Positions 1 to 15,300 of a stretch of 64,000 nt of DNA are shown piece after piece (positions within the stretch are counted from its first letter, which is position 1; every line of letters begins with the position of its first letter). A program made the position numbers and the translations under genes. The stretch spans positions 39,666,426-39,730,425 of the forward strand of contig CP136064.1 of assembly GCA_032622095.1 (NCBI GenBank). Direction: 5' to 3'. This stretch comes from Siphonodentalium dalli. Taxonomy: Eukaryota > Mollusca > Scaphopoda > Gadilida > Siphonodentaliidae. Below the pieces are notes generated by a model. It made no database searches and was not told the origin of the DNA. It saw only the letters and a program-made list of their open reading frames with translations.

Positions 1-70
1 ATCGCTGGGTGTTGTATGCCTATGGCTGGGTGTATTGAGCACTCATTGATGTGTATGATTATCGCTGTGT

Positions 71-2827
71 GTATTTAGCACTCATTGATATGTATGATTA
101 TCGCTGGGCGTATTGAGCACTCATTGAAATGTATGATTATCGCTGAGTGTATTGAGCACTCATTGATATGTATGATTATCGCTGGGTGTATTGAGCACTC
201 ATTGAAATGTATGATTATCGCTGGGTGTATTGAGCACTCATTGATATGTATGATTATCGCTGGGCGTATTGAGCACTCATTGAAATGTATGATTATCGCT
301 GGGTGTATTGAGCACTCATTGATGTGTATGATTATCGCTGGGTGTATTGAGCACTCATTGATATGTATGATTATCGCTGGGTGTTGTATGCCTATGGCTG
401 GGTGTATTGAGCACTCATTGATATGTATGATTATCGCTGGGTGTTGTATGCTTATCGCTGGGTGTATTGAGCACTCATTGATATGTATGATTATCGCTGG
501 GCGTATGGAGCACTCATTGAAATGTATGATTATCGCTGGGCGTATTGAGCACTCATTGATATGTATGATTATCGCTGGGCGTATTGAGCACTCATTGATA
601 TGTATGATTATCGCTGGGTGTTGTATGCTTATCGCTGGGTGTATTGAGCACTCATTGATATGTATGATTATCGCTGGGCGTATTGAGCACTCATTGATAT
701 GTATGATTATCGCTGGGTGTATTGAGCTCTCATTGATATGTATGATTATCGCTGGGTGTTGTATGTTTATCGCTGGGTGTATTGAGCACTCATTGATATG
801 TATGATTATCGCTGTGTGTATTGAGCTCTCATTGATATGTATGATTATCGCTGGGTGTATTGAGCACTCCTTGATATGTATGATTATCGCTGGGTGTTGT
901 ATGTTTATCGCTGGGTGTATTGAGCTCCCATTGATATGTATGATTATCGCTGGGTGTATTGAGCTCTCATTGATATGTATGATTATCGCTGGGTGTATTG
1001 AGCACTCATTGATATGTATGATTATCGCTGGGTTTTGTATGTTTATCGCTGGGTGTATTGAGCTCTCATTGATATGTATGATTATCGCTGGGTGTATTGA
1101 GCACTCATTGATATGTATGATTATCGCTGGGTGTATTGAGCACTCATTGATATGTATGATTATCGCTGGGTGTATTGAGCACTCATTGATATGTATGATT
1201 ATCGCTGGGTGTATTGAGCCCTCGTTGATATGTATGATTATCGCTGGGTGTATTGAGCCCTCATTGATATGTATGATTATCGCTGGGTGTATTGAGCACT
1301 CATTGATATGTATGATTATCGCTGGGTGTATTGAGCTCTCATTGATATGTATGATTATCGCTGGGTGTATTGAGCACTCATTGATATGTATGATTATCGC
1401 TGGGTGTATTGAGCACTCATTGATATGTATGATTATCGCTGGGTGTATTGATTACACATTGATATGTATGATTATCGCCGGGTGTATTGAGCACTCATTG
1501 ATATGTATGATTATCGCTGGGCGTATTGAGCACTCATTGATATGTATGATCATCGCTGTGTGTATTGAGCACTCATTGATATGTATGATTATCGCTGGGT
1601 GTATTGAGCACTCATTGATATGTATGCTTATCGCTGGGTGTATTGAGCACTCATTGATATGTATGATTATCGCTGGGTGTATTGAGCACTCATTGATATG
1701 TATGATTATCAATGGGTGTATTGAGCACTCATTGATATGTATGATTATCGCTGGGTGTTGTATGCTTATCGCTGGGTGTATTGAGCACTCATTGATATGT
1801 ATGATTATCGCTGGGTGTTGTATGATTATCGCTGGGTGTATTGAGCACTCATTGATATGTCTGATTATCGCTGGGTGTATTGAGCACTCATTGATATGTC
1901 TGATTATCGCTAGGTGCATTGAGCACTCATTGATATGTATGATTATCGCTGTGTGTATTGAGCACTCGTTGATATGTATGAGCATCGCTGTGTGTATTGA
2001 GCACTCATTGATATGTATGATTATCGCTGGGTGTATTGCGTACTCATTGATATGTATGATTATCGCTGGGTGTATTGAGCACTCATTGATGTGTATAGTT
2101 ATCGCTGGGTGTATTGAGCACTCATTGATGTGTATAGTTATCGCTGGGTGTATTGAGCACTCATTGATATGTATGATTATCGCTGGGTGTATTGAGCACT
2201 CATTGATATGTATGATTATCGCTGGGTGTATTGAGCCCTCATTGATATGTATGATTATCGCTGGGTGTATTGAGCACTCATTGATATGTATGATTATCGC
2301 TGGGTGTATTGAGCACTCATTGATATGTATGATTATCGATGGGTGTATTGAGCACTCATTGATATGTATGATTATCGCTGGGTGTATTGAGCACTCATTG
2401 ATATGTATGATTATCGCTGGGTGTATTGAGCACTCATTGATATGTATGCTTATCGCTGGGTGTATTGAGCACTCATTGATATGTATGATTATCGCTGGGT
2501 GTATTGAGCACTCATTGATATGTATGATTATCGGTGGGTGTATTGAGCACTCATTGATATGTATGATTATCGGTGGGTGTATTGAGCACTCATTGATATG
2601 TATGATTATCGCTGGGTGTTGTATGATTATCGCTGGGTGTATTGAGCACTCATTGATATGTATGATTATCGCTGGGTGTATTGAGCACTCATTGATATGT
2701 ATGATTATCGCTGGGTGTTGTATGCGTATCGCTGGGTGTATTGAGCACTCATTGATATGTATGATTATCGCTGGGTGTATTGAGCACTCATTGATATGTA
2801 TGATTATCGCTGGGTGTATTGAGCACT
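71..2827. repeat. Higher-order block A of the 39-bp array (about 2757 bp)
   Basis: The block starts at a unit with a TAG mutation (GTATTTAGC at 71) followed by units carrying TTGAAATG and GCTGAGTG variants. It ends at a 1-base slip (CATTGAGTGTATG at 2828). The same opening series recurs at 4546, 5803 and 12371, and the same slip recurs at 8125 and 10653. The copy at 5803-8125 is shorter (2322 bp), consistent with loss of internal units by unequal exchange. Confidence 0.8.
373..393 (+). repeat. Example of the 21-bp deleted unit
   Basis: This is one of dozens of short units scattered through the array. It equals the 39-bp unit minus 18 bp: GGGTGT is joined directly to TGTATG. The missing 18 bp are exactly the segment carrying the TGAG-CA-CTCA inverted repeat. 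Short units vary at the end (TGCCT, TGCTT, TGTTT, TGATT, TGCGT) and usually sit between full units. Copies at equivalent places in duplicated blocks show that most are old and spread by block duplication. Confidence 0.9.
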
Positions 2828-4545
2828 CATTGAGTGTATGATTATCGCTGGGTGTATTGAGCACTCATTGATATGTATGATTATCGCTGGGCGTATTCAG
2901 CACTCATTGAAATGTATGATTAAGGCTAGGTGTATTGAGCACTCATTGATTTGTATGATTATCGCTGGGTGTTGTATGCTTATGGATGGGTGTATTGAGC
3001 ACTCATTGATATGTATCATTATCGCTGGGCGTATTGAGCACTCATTGATATGTATGATTATCGCTGGGTGTTGTATGCTTATCGCTGGGTGTATTGAGCA
3101 CTCATTGATATGTATGATTATCGCTGGGTGTTGTATGCTTATCGCTGGGTGTATTGAGCACTCATTGATATGTATGATTATCGCTGGGTGTATTGAGCAC
3201 TCATTGATATGTGTGATTATCGCTGGGTGTATTGAGCACTCATTGATATGTATGATTATCGCTGGGTGTATTGAGCACTCATTGATATGTATGATTATCG
3301 CTGGGTGTTGTATGCTTATCGCTGGGTGTATTGAGCACTCATTGATATGTATGATTATCGCTGGGTGTATTGAGCACTCATTGATATGTGCGATTATCGC
3401 TGGGTGTATTGAGCACTCATTGATATGTATGATTATCGCTGGGTGTATTGAGCACTCATTGATATGTATGATTATCGCTGGGTGTTGTATGCGTATCGCT
3501 GGGTGTATTGAGCACTCATTGATATGTATGATTATCGCTGGGTGTATTGAGCACTCATTGATATGTATGATTATCGCTGGGTGTATTGAGCACTCATTGA
3601 TATGTATGATTATCGCTGGGTGTATTGAGCACTCATTGATATGTGTGATTATCGCTGGGTGTATTGAGCACTCATTGATATGTATGATTATCGCTGGGTG
3701 TATTGGGCACTCATTGATATGTATGATTATCGCTGGGTGTATTGAGCACTCATTGATATGTATGATTATCGCTGGGTGTATTGAGCACTCATTGATATGT
3801 ATGATTATCGCTGGGTGTATTGAGCACTCATTGACATGTATGATTATCGCTGGGTGTATTGAGCACTCATTGATATGTATGATTATCGCTGGGTGTATTG
3901 AGCACTCATTGATATGTATGATTATCGCTGGGTGTTGTATGATTATCGCTGGGTGTATTGAGCACTCATTGATATGTATGATTATCGCTGGGTGTATTGA
4001 GCTCTCATTGATATGTATGATTATCGCTGGGTGTATTGAGCACACATTGATATGTATGATTATCGCTGGGTGTATTGAGCACTCATTGATATGTATGCTT
4101 ATCGCTGGGTGTATTGAGCACACATTGATATGTATGATTATCGCTGGGTGTATTGAGCACTCATTGATATGTATGATTATCGCTGGGTGTTGTATGCTTA
4201 TCGCTGGGTGTATTGAGCACACATTGATATGTATGCTTATCGCTGGGTGTATTGAGCCCTCATTGATATGTATGATTATCGCTGGGTGTATTGAGCACTC
4301 ATTGATATGTATGATTATCGCTGGGTGTATTGAGCACTCATTGATATGTATGATTATCGCTGGGTGTTGTATGCTTATCGCTGGGTGTATTGAGCACTCA
4401 TTGATATGTATGATTATCGCTGGGTGTTGTATGCCTATGGCTGGGTGTATTGAGCACTCATTGATATGTATGATTATCGCTGGGTGTTGTATGCCTATGG
4501 CTGGGTGTATTGAGCACTCATTGATGTGTATGATTATCGCTGTGT
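2828..4545. repeat. Higher-order block B, copy 1 (1718 bp)
   Basis: This block runs from the CATTGAGTGTATG slip to the next GTATTTAGC marker. It contains a diagnostic unit with ATTAAGGCTAGGTG and several adjacent 21-bp units. Its order of variant units matches 10653-12370, which has exactly the same length. A partial copy begins at 8125 and then jumps into block A sequence at about 8580. Confidence 0.8.
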
Positions 4546-7500
4546 GTATTTAGCACTCATTGATATGTATGATTATCGCTGGGCGTATTGAGCACTCATT
4601 GAAATGTATGATTATCGCTGAGTGTATTGAGCACTCATTGATATGTATGATTATCGCTGGGTGTATTGAGCACTCATTGAAATGTATGATTATCGCTGGG
4701 TGTATTGAGCACTCATTGATATGTATGATTATCGCTGGGCGTATTGAGCACTCATTGAAATGTATGATTATCGCTGGGTGTATTGAGCACTCATTGATGT
4801 GTATGATTATCGCTGGGTGTATTGAGCACTCATTGATATGTATGATTATCGCTGGGTGTTGTATGTTTATCGCTGGGTGTATTGAGCTCTCATTGATATG
4901 TATGATTATCGCTGGGTGTATTGAGCTCTCATTGATATGTATGATTATCGCTGGGTGTATTGAGCACTCATTGATATGTATGATTATCGCTGGGTGTTGT
5001 ATGTTTATCGCTGGGTGTATTGAGCTCTCATTGATATGTATGATTATCGCTGGGTGTATTGAGCACTCATTGATATGTATGATTATCGCTGGGTGTATTG
5101 AGCACTCATTGATATGTATGATTATCGCTGGGTGTATTGAGCACTCATTGATATGTATGATTATCGCTGGGTGTATTGAGCCCTCATTGATATGTATGAT
5201 TATCGCTGGGTGTATTGAGCCCTCATTGATATGTATGATTATCGCTGGGTGTATTGAGCACTCATTGATATGTATGATTATCGCTGGGTGTATTGAGCTC
5301 TCATTGATATGTATGATTATCGCTGGGTGTATTGAGCACTCATTGATATGTATGATTATCGCTGGGCGTATTGAGCACACATTGATATGTATGATTATCG
5401 CTGGGTGTATTGAGCACTCATTGATATGTATGATTATCGCTGGGTGTTGTATGCTTATCGCTGGGTGTATTGAGCACACATTGATATGTATGCTTATCGC
5501 TGGGTGTATTGAGCCCTCATTGATATGTATGATTATCGCTGGGTGTATTGAGCACTCATTGATATGTATGATTATCGCTGGGTGTATTGAGCACTCATTG
5601 ATATGTATGATTATCGCTGGGTGTTGTATGCTTATCGCTGGGTGTATTGAGCACTCATTGATATGTATGATTATCGCTGGGTGTTGTATGCCTATGGCTG
5701 GGTGTATTGAGCACTCATTGATATGTATGATTATCGCTGGGTGTTGTATGCCTATGGCTGGGTGTATTGAGCACTCATTGATGTGTATGATTATCGCTGT
5801 GTGTATTTAGCACTCATTGATATGTATGATTATCGCTGGGCGTATTGAGCACTCATTGAAATGTATGATTATCGCTGAGTGTATTGAGCACTCATTGATA
5901 TGTATGATTATCGCTGGGTGTATTGAGCACTCATTGAAATGTATGATTATCGCTGGGTGTATTGAGCACTCATTGATATGTATGATTATCGCTGGGCGTA
6001 TTGAGCACTCATTGAAATGTATGATTATCGCTGGGTGTATTGAGCACTCATTGATGTGTATGATTATCGCTGGGTGTATTGAGCACTCATTGATATGTAT
6101 GATTATCGCTGGGTGTTGTATGTTTATCGCTGGGTGTATTGAGCTCTCATTGATATGTATGATTATCGCTGGGTGTATTGAGCTCTCATTGATATGTATG
6201 ATTATCGCTGGGTGTATTGAGCACTCATTGATATGTATGATTATCGCTGGGTGTTGTATGTTTATCGCTGGGTGTATTGAGCTCTCATTGATATGTATGA
6301 TTATCGCTGGGTGTATTGAGCACTCATTGATATGTATGATTATCGCTGGGTGTATTGAGCACTCATTGATATGTATGATTATCGCTGGGTGTATTGAGCA
6401 CCCATTGATATGTATGATTATCGCTGGGTGTATTGAGCCCTCATTGATATGTATGATTATCGCTGGGTGTATTGAGCCCTCATTGATATGTATGATTATC
6501 GCTGGGTGTATTGAGCACTCATTGATATGTATGATTATCGCTGGGTGTATTGAGCTCTCAATGATATGTATGATTATCGCTGGGTGTATTGAGCACTCAT
6601 TGATATGTATGATTATCGCTGGGCGTATTGAGCACTCATTGATATGTATGATTATCGCTGGGTGTATTGAGCACTCATTGATATGTATGATTATCGCTGG
6701 GTGTATTGATTACTCATTGATATGTATGATTATCGCCGGGTGTATTGAGCACTCATTGATATGTATGATTATCGCTGGGCGTATTGAGCACTCATTGATA
6801 TGTATGAGCATCGCTGTGTGTATTGAGCACTCATTGATATGTATGATTATCGCTGGGTGTATTGAGCACTCATTGATATGTATGCTTATCGCTGGGTGTA
6901 TTGAGCACTCATTGATATGTATGATTATCGCTGGGTGTATTGAGCACTCATTGATATGTATGATTATCAATGGGTGTATTGAGCACTCATTGATATGTAT
7001 GATTATCGCTGGGTGTTGTATGCTTATCGCTGGGTGTATTGAGCACTCATTGATATGTATGATTATCGCTGGGTGTTGTATGATTATCGCTGGGTGTATT
7101 GAGCACTCATTGATATGTCTGATTATCGCTGGGTGTATTGAGCACTCATTGATATGTCTGATTATCGCTAGGTGCATTGAGCACTCATTGATATGTATGA
7201 TTATCGCTGTGTGTATTGAGCACTCGTTGATATGTATGAGCATCGCTGTGTGTATTGAGCACTCATTGATATGTATGATTATCGCTGGGTGTATTGCGTA
7301 CTCATTGATATGTATGATTATCGCTGGGTGTATTGAGCACTCATTGATGTGTATAGTTATCGCTGGGTGTATTGAGCACTCATTGATGTGTATAGTTATC
7401 GCTGGGTGTATTGAGCTCTCATTGATATGTATGATTATCGCTGGGTGTATTGAGCACTCATTGATATGTATGATTATCGCTGGGTGTATTGAGCACTCAT

Positions 7501-10500
7501 TGATATGTATGATTATCGCTGGGTGTATTGAGCCCTCATTGATATGTATGATTATCGCTGGGTGTATTGAGCACTCATTGATATGTATGATTATCGCTGG
7601 GTGTATTGAGCACTCATTGATATGTATGATTATCGCTGGGTGTATTGAGCACTCATTGATATGTATGATTATCGCTGGGTGTATTGAGCACTCATTGATA
7701 TGTATGATTATCGCTGGGTGTATTGAGCACTCATTGATATGTATGCTTATCGCTGGGTGTATTGAGCACTCATTGATATGTATGATTATCGCTGGGTGTA
7801 TTGAGCACTCATTGATATGTATGATTATCGCTGGGTGTATTGAGCACTCATTGATATGTATGATTATCGGTGGGTGTATTGAGCACTCATTGATATGTAT
7901 GATTATCGCTGGGTGTTGTATGATTATCGCTGGGTGTATTGAGCACTCATTGATATGTATGATTATCGCTGGGTGTATTGAGCACTCATTGATATGTATG
8001 ATTATCGCTGGGTGTTGTATGCGTATCGCTGGGTGTATTGAGCACTCATTGATATGTATGATTATCGCTGGGTGTATTGAGCACTCATTGATATGTATGA
8101 TTATCGCTGGGTGTATTGAGCACTCATTGAGTGTATGATTATCGCTGGGTGTATTGAGCACTCATTGATATGTATGATTATCGCTGGGCGTATTCAGCAC
8201 TCATTGAAATGTATGATTAAGGCTAGGTGTATTGAGCACTCATTGATTTGTATGATTATCGCTGGGTGTTGTATGCTTATGGATGGGTGTATTGAGCACT
8301 CATTGATATGTATCATTATCGCTGGGCGTATTGAGCACTCATTGATATGTATGATTATCGCTGGGTGTTGTATGCTTATCGCTGGGTGTATTGAGCACTC
8401 ATTGATATGTATGATTATCGCTGGGTGTTGTATGCTTATCGCTGGGTGTATTGAGCACTCATTGATATGTATGATTATCGCTGGGTGTATTGAGCACTCA
8501 TTGATATGTGTGATTATCGCTGGGTGTATTGAGCACTCATTGATATGTATGATTATCGCTGGGTGTATTGAGCACTCATTGAAATGTATGATTATCGCTG
8601 GGTGTATTGAGCACTCATTGATGTGTATGATTATCGCTGGGTGTATTGAGCACTCATTGATATGTATGATTATCGCTGGGTGTTGTATGTTTATCGCTGG
8701 GTGTATTGAGCTCTCATTGATATGTATGATTATCGCTGGGTGTATTGAGCTCTCATTGATATGTATGATTATCGCTGGGTGTATTGAGCACTCATTGATA
8801 TGTATGATTATCGCTGGGTGTTGTATGTTTATCGCTGGGTGTATTGAGCTCTCATTGATATGTATGATTATCGCTGGGTGTATTGAGCACTCATTGATAT
8901 GTATGATTATCGCTGGGTGTATTGAGCACTCATTGATATGTATGATTATCGCTGGGTGTATTGAGCACTCATTGATATGTATGATTATCGCTGGGTGTAT
9001 TGAGCCCTCATTGATATGTATGATTATCGCTGGGTGTATTGAGCCCTCATTGATATGTATGATTATCGCTGGGTGTATTGAGCACTCATTGATATGTATG
9101 ATTATCGCTGGGTGTATTGAGCTCTCATTGATATGTATGATTATCGCTGGGTGTATTGAGCACTCATTGATATGTATGATTATCGCTGGGCGTATTGAGC
9201 ACTCATTGATATGTATGATTATCGCTGGGTGTAATGAGCACTCATTGATATGTATGATTATCGCTGGGTGTATTGATTACTCATTGATATGTATGATTAT
9301 CGCCGGGTGTATTGAGCACTCATTGATATGTATGATTATCGCTGGGCGTATTGAGCACTCATTGATATGTATGAGCATCGCTGTGTGTATTGAGCACTCA
9401 TTGATATGTATGATTATCGCTGGGTGTATTGAGCACTCATTGATATGTATGCTTATCGCTGGGTGTATTGAGCACTCATTGATATGTATGATTATCGCTG
9501 GGTGTATTGAGCACTCATTGATATGTATGATTATCAATGGGTGTATTGAGCACTCATTGATATGTATGATTATCGCTGGGTGTTGTATGCTTATCGCTGG
9601 GTGTATTGAGCACTCATTGATATGTATGATTATCGCTGGGTGTTGTATGATTATCGCTGGGTGTATTGAGCACTCATTGATATGTCTGATTATCGCTGGG
9701 TGTATTGAGCACTCATTGATATGTCTGATTATCGCTAGGTGCATTGAGCACTCATTGATATGTATGATTATCGCTGTGTGTATTGAGCACTCGTTGATAT
9801 GTATGAGCATCGCTGTGTGTATTGAGCACTCATTGATATGTATGATTATCGCTGGGTGTATTGCGTACTCATTGATATGTATGATTATCGCTGGGTGTAT
9901 TGAGCACTCATTGATGTGTATAGTTATCGCTGGGTGTATTGAGCACTCATTGATGTGTATAGTTATCGCTGGGTGTATTGAGCTCTCATTGATATGTATG
10001 ATTATCGCTGGGTGTATTGAGCACTCATTGATATGTATGATTATCGCTGGGTGTATTGAGCACTCATTGATATGTATGATTATCGCTGGGTGTATTGAGC
10101 CCTCATTGATATGTATGATTATCGCTGGGTGTATTGAGCACTCATTGATATGTATGATTATCGCTGGGTGTATTGAGCACTCATTGATATGTATGATTAT
10201 CGCTGGGTGTATTGAGCACTCATTGATATGTATGATTATCGCTGGGTGTATTGAACACTCATTGATATGTATGCTTATCGCTGGGTGTATTGAGCACTCA
10301 TTGATATGTATGATTATCGCTGGGTGTATTGAGCACTCATTGATATGTATGATTATCGCTGGGTGTATTGAGCACTCATTGATATGTATGATTATCGGTG
10401 GGTGTATTGAGCACTCATTGATATGTATGATTATCGCTGGGTGTTGTATGATTATCGCTGGGTGTATTGAGTACTCATTGATATGTATGATTATCGCTGG

Positions 10501-10652
10501 GTGTATTGAGCACTCATTGATATGTATGATTATCGCTGGGTGTTGTATGCGTATCGCTGGGTGTATTGAGCACTCATTGATATGTATGATTATCGCTGGG
10601 TGTATTGAGCACTCATTGATATGTATGATTATCGCTGGGTGTATTGAGCACT

Positions 10653-12370
10653 CATTGAGTGTATGATTATCGCTGGGTGTATTGAGCACTCATTGATATG
10701 TATGATTATCGCTGGGCGTATTCAGCACTCATTGAAATGTATGATTAAGGCTAGGTGTATTGAGCACTCATTGATTTGTATGATTATCGCTGGGTGTTGT
10801 ATGCTTATGGATGGGTGTATTGAGCACTCATTGATATGTATCATTATCGCTGGGCGTATTGAGCACTCATTGATATGTATGATTATCGCTGGGTGTTGTA
10901 TGCTTATCGCTGGGTGTATTGAGCACTCATTGATATGTATGATTATCGCTGGGTGTTGTATGCTTATCGCTGGGTGTATTGAGCACTCATTGATATGTAT
11001 GATTATCGCTGGGTGTATTGAGCACTCATTGATATGTGTGATTATCGCTGGGTGTATTGAGCACTCATTGATATGTATGATTATCGCTGGGTGTATTGAG
11101 CACTCATTGATATGTATGATTATCGCTGGGTGTTGTATGCTTATCGCTGGGTGTATTGAGCACTCATTGATATGTATGATTATCGCTGGGTGTATTGAGC
11201 ACTCATTGATATGTGTGATTATCGCTGGGTGTATTGAGCACTCATTGATATGTATGATTATCGCTGGGTGTATTGAGCACTCATTGATATGTATGATTAT
11301 CGCTGGGTGTTGTATGCGTATCGCTGGGTGTATTGAGCACTCATTGATATGTATGATTATCGCTGGGTGTATTGAGCACTCATTGATATGTATGATTATC
11401 GCTGGGTGTATTGAGCACTCATTGATATGTATGATTATCGCTGGGTGTATTGAGCACTCATTGATATGTGTGATTATCGCTGGGTGTATTGAGCACTCAT
11501 TGATATGTATGATTATCGCTGGGTGTATTGGGCACTCATTGATATGTATGATTATCGCTGGGTGTATTGAGCACTCATTGATATGTATGATTATCGCTGG
11601 GTGTATTGAGCACTCATTGATATGTATGATTATCGCTGGGTGTATTGAGCACTCATTGATATGTATGATTATCGCTGGGTGTATTGAGCACTCATTGATA
11701 TGTATGATTATCGCTGGGTGTATTGAGCACTCATTGATATGTATGATTATCGCTGGGTGTTGTATGATTATCGCTGGGTGTATTGAGCACTCATTGATAT
11801 GTATGATTATCGCTGGGTGTATTGAGCTCTCATTGATATGTATGATTATCGCTGGGTGTATTGAGCACACATTGATATGTATGATTATCGCTGGGTGTAT
11901 TGAGCACTCATTGATATGTATGCTTATCGCTGGGTGTATTGAGCACACATTGATATGTATGATTATCGCTGGGTGTATTGAGCACTCATTGATATGTATG
12001 ATTATCGCTGGGTGTTGTATGCTTATCGCTGGGTGTATTGAGCACACATTGATATGTATGCTTATCGCTGGGTGTATTGAGCCCTCATTGATATGTATGA
12101 TTATCGCTGGGTGTATTGAGCACTCATTGATATGTATGATTATCGCTGGGTGTATTGAGCACTCATTGATATGTATGATTATCGCTGGGTGTTGTATGCT
12201 TATCGCTGGGTGTATTGAGCACTCATTGATATGTATGATTATCGCTGGGTGTTGTATGCCTATGGCTGGGTGTATTGAGCACTCATTGATATGTATGATT
12301 ATCGCTGGGTGTTGTATGCCTATGGCTGGGTGTATTGAGCACTCATTGATGTGTATGATTATCGCTGTGT
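10653..12370. repeat. Higher-order block B, copy 2 (1718 bp)
   Basis: This is the second full copy of block B, bounded by the same slip and TAG markers as 2828-4545 and nearly identical to it. It differs at a few bases, for example TGTGCGATT at 3386 against TGTGTGATT here. It is followed by another block A beginning at 12371. Confidence 0.8.
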
Positions 12371-15300
12371 GTATTTAGCACTCATTGATATGTATGATTA
12401 TCGCTGGGCGTATTGAGCACTCATTGAAATGTATGATTATCGCTGAGTGTATTGAGCACTCATTGATATGTATGATTATCGCTGGGTGTATTGAGCACTC
12501 ATTGAAATGTATGATTATCGCTGGGTGTATTGAGCACTCATTGATATGTATGATTATCGCTGGGCGTATTGAGCACTCATTGAAATGTATGATTATCGCT
12601 GGGTGTATTGAGCACTCATTGATGTGTATGATTATCGCTGGGTGTATTGAGCACTCATTGATATGTATGATTATCGCTGGGTGTTGTATGCCTATGGCTG
12701 GGTGTATTGAGCACTCATTGATATGTATGATTATCGCTGGGTGTTGTATGCTTATCGCTGGGTGTATTGAGCACTCATTGATATGTATGATTATCGCTGG
12801 GCGTATGGAGCACTCATTGAAATGTATGATTATCGCTGGGCGTATTGAGCACTCATTGATATGTATGATTATCGCTGGGCGTATTGAGCACTCATTGATA
12901 TGTATGATTATCGCTGGGTGTTGTATGCTTATCGCTGGGTGTATTGAGCACTCATTGATATGTATGATTATCGCTGGGCGTATTGAGCACGCATTGATAT
13001 GTATGATTATCGCTGGGTGTATTGAGCTCTCATTGATATGTATGATTATCGCTGGGTGTTGTATGTTTATCGCTGGGTGTATTGAGCACTCATTGATATG
13101 TATGATTATCGCTGGGTGTATTGAGCTCTCATTGATATGTATGATTATCGCTGGGTGTATTGAGCACTCCTTGATATGTATGATTATCGCTGGGTGTTGT
13201 ATGTTTATCGCTGGGTGTATTGAGCTCTCATTGATATGTATGAATATCGCTGGGTGTATTGAGCTCTCATTGATATGTATGATTATCGCTGGGTGTATTG
13301 AGCACTCATTGATATGTATGATTATCGCTGGGTGTTGTATGTTTATCGCTGGGTGTATTGAGCTCTCATTGATATGTATGATTATCGCTGGGTGTATTGA
13401 GCACTCATTGATATGTATGATTATCGCTGGGTGTATTGAGCACTCATTGATATGTATGATTATCGCTGGGTGTATTGAGCACTCATTGATATGTATGATT
13501 ATCGCTGGGTGTATTGAGCCCTCATTGATATGTATGATTATCGCTGGGTGTATTGAGCCCTCATTGATATGTATGATTATCGCTGGGTGTATTGAGCACT
13601 CATTGATATGTATGATTATCGCTGGGTGTATTGAGCACTCATTGATATGTATGATTATCGCTGGGCGTATTGAGCACTCATTGATATGTATGATTATCGC
13701 TGGGTGTATTGAGCACTCATTGATATGTATGATTATCGCTGGGTGTATTGATTACTCATTGATATGTATGATTATCGCCGGGTGTATTGAGCACTCATTG
13801 ATATGTATGATTATCGCTGGGCGTATTGAGCACTCATTGATATGTATGAGCATCGCTGGGTGTATTGAGCACTCATTGATATGTATGATTATCGCTGGGT
13901 GTATTGAGCACTCATTGATATGTATGCTTATCGCTGGGTGTATTGAGCACTCATTGATATGTATGATTATCGCTGGGTGTATTGAGCACTCATTGATATG
14001 TATGATTATCAATGGGTGTATTGAGCACTCATTGATATGTATGATTATCGCTGGGTGTTGTATGCTTATCGCTGGGTGTATTGAGCACTCATTGATATGT
14101 ATGATTATCGCTGGGTGTTGTATGATTATCGCTGGGTGTATTGAGCACTCATTGATATGTCTGATTATCGCTGGGTGTATTGAGCACTCATTGATATGTC
14201 TGATTATCGCTAGGTGCATTGAGCACTCATTGATATGTATGATTATCGCTGTGTGTATTGAGCACTCGTTGATATGTATGAGCATCGCTGTGTGTATTGA
14301 GCACTCATTGATATGTATGATTATCGCTGGGTGTATTGCGTACTCATTGATATGTATGATTATCGCTGGGTGTATTGAGCACTCATTGATGTGTATAGTT
14401 ATCGCTGGGTGTATTGAGCACTCATTGATGTGTATAGTTATCGCTGGGTGTATTGAGCTCTCATTGATATGTATGATTATCGCTGGGTGTATTGAGCACT
14501 CATTGATATGTATGATTATCGCTGGGTGTATTGAGCACGCATTGATATGTATGATTATCGCTGGGTGTATTGAGCCCTCATTGATATGTATGATTATCGC
14601 TGGGTGTATTGAGCACTCATTGATATGTATGATTATCGCTGGGTGTATTGAGCACTCATTGATATGTATGATTATCGCTGGGTGTATTGAGCACTCATTG
14701 ATATGTATGATTATCGCTGGGTGTATTGAGCACTCATTGATATGTATGATTATCGCTGGGTGTATTGAGCACTCATTGATATGTATGCTTATCGCTGGGT
14801 GTATTGAGCACTCATTGATATGTATGATTATCGCTGGGTGTATTGAGCACTCATTGATATGTATGATTATCGCTGGGTGTATTGAGCACTCATTGATATG
14901 TATGATTATCGGTGGGTGTATTGAGCACTCATTGATATGTATGATTATCGCTGGGTGTTGTATGATTATCGCTGGGTGTATTGAGCACTCATTGATATGT
15001 ATGATTATCGCTGGGTGTATTGAGCACTCATTGATATGTATGATTATCGATGGGGGTATTGAGCACTCATTGATATGTATGATTATCGCTGGGTGTATTG
15101 AGCACTCATTAATATGTATGATTATCGCTGGGTGTATTGAGCACTCATTGATATGTATGATTATCGGTGGGTGTATTGAGCACTCATTGACATGTATGAT
15201 TATCGCTGGGTGTATTGAGCACTCATTGATATGTATGATTATCGCTGGGTGTATTGAGCACTCATTAATATGTATGATTATCGCTGGGTGTATTGAGAAC

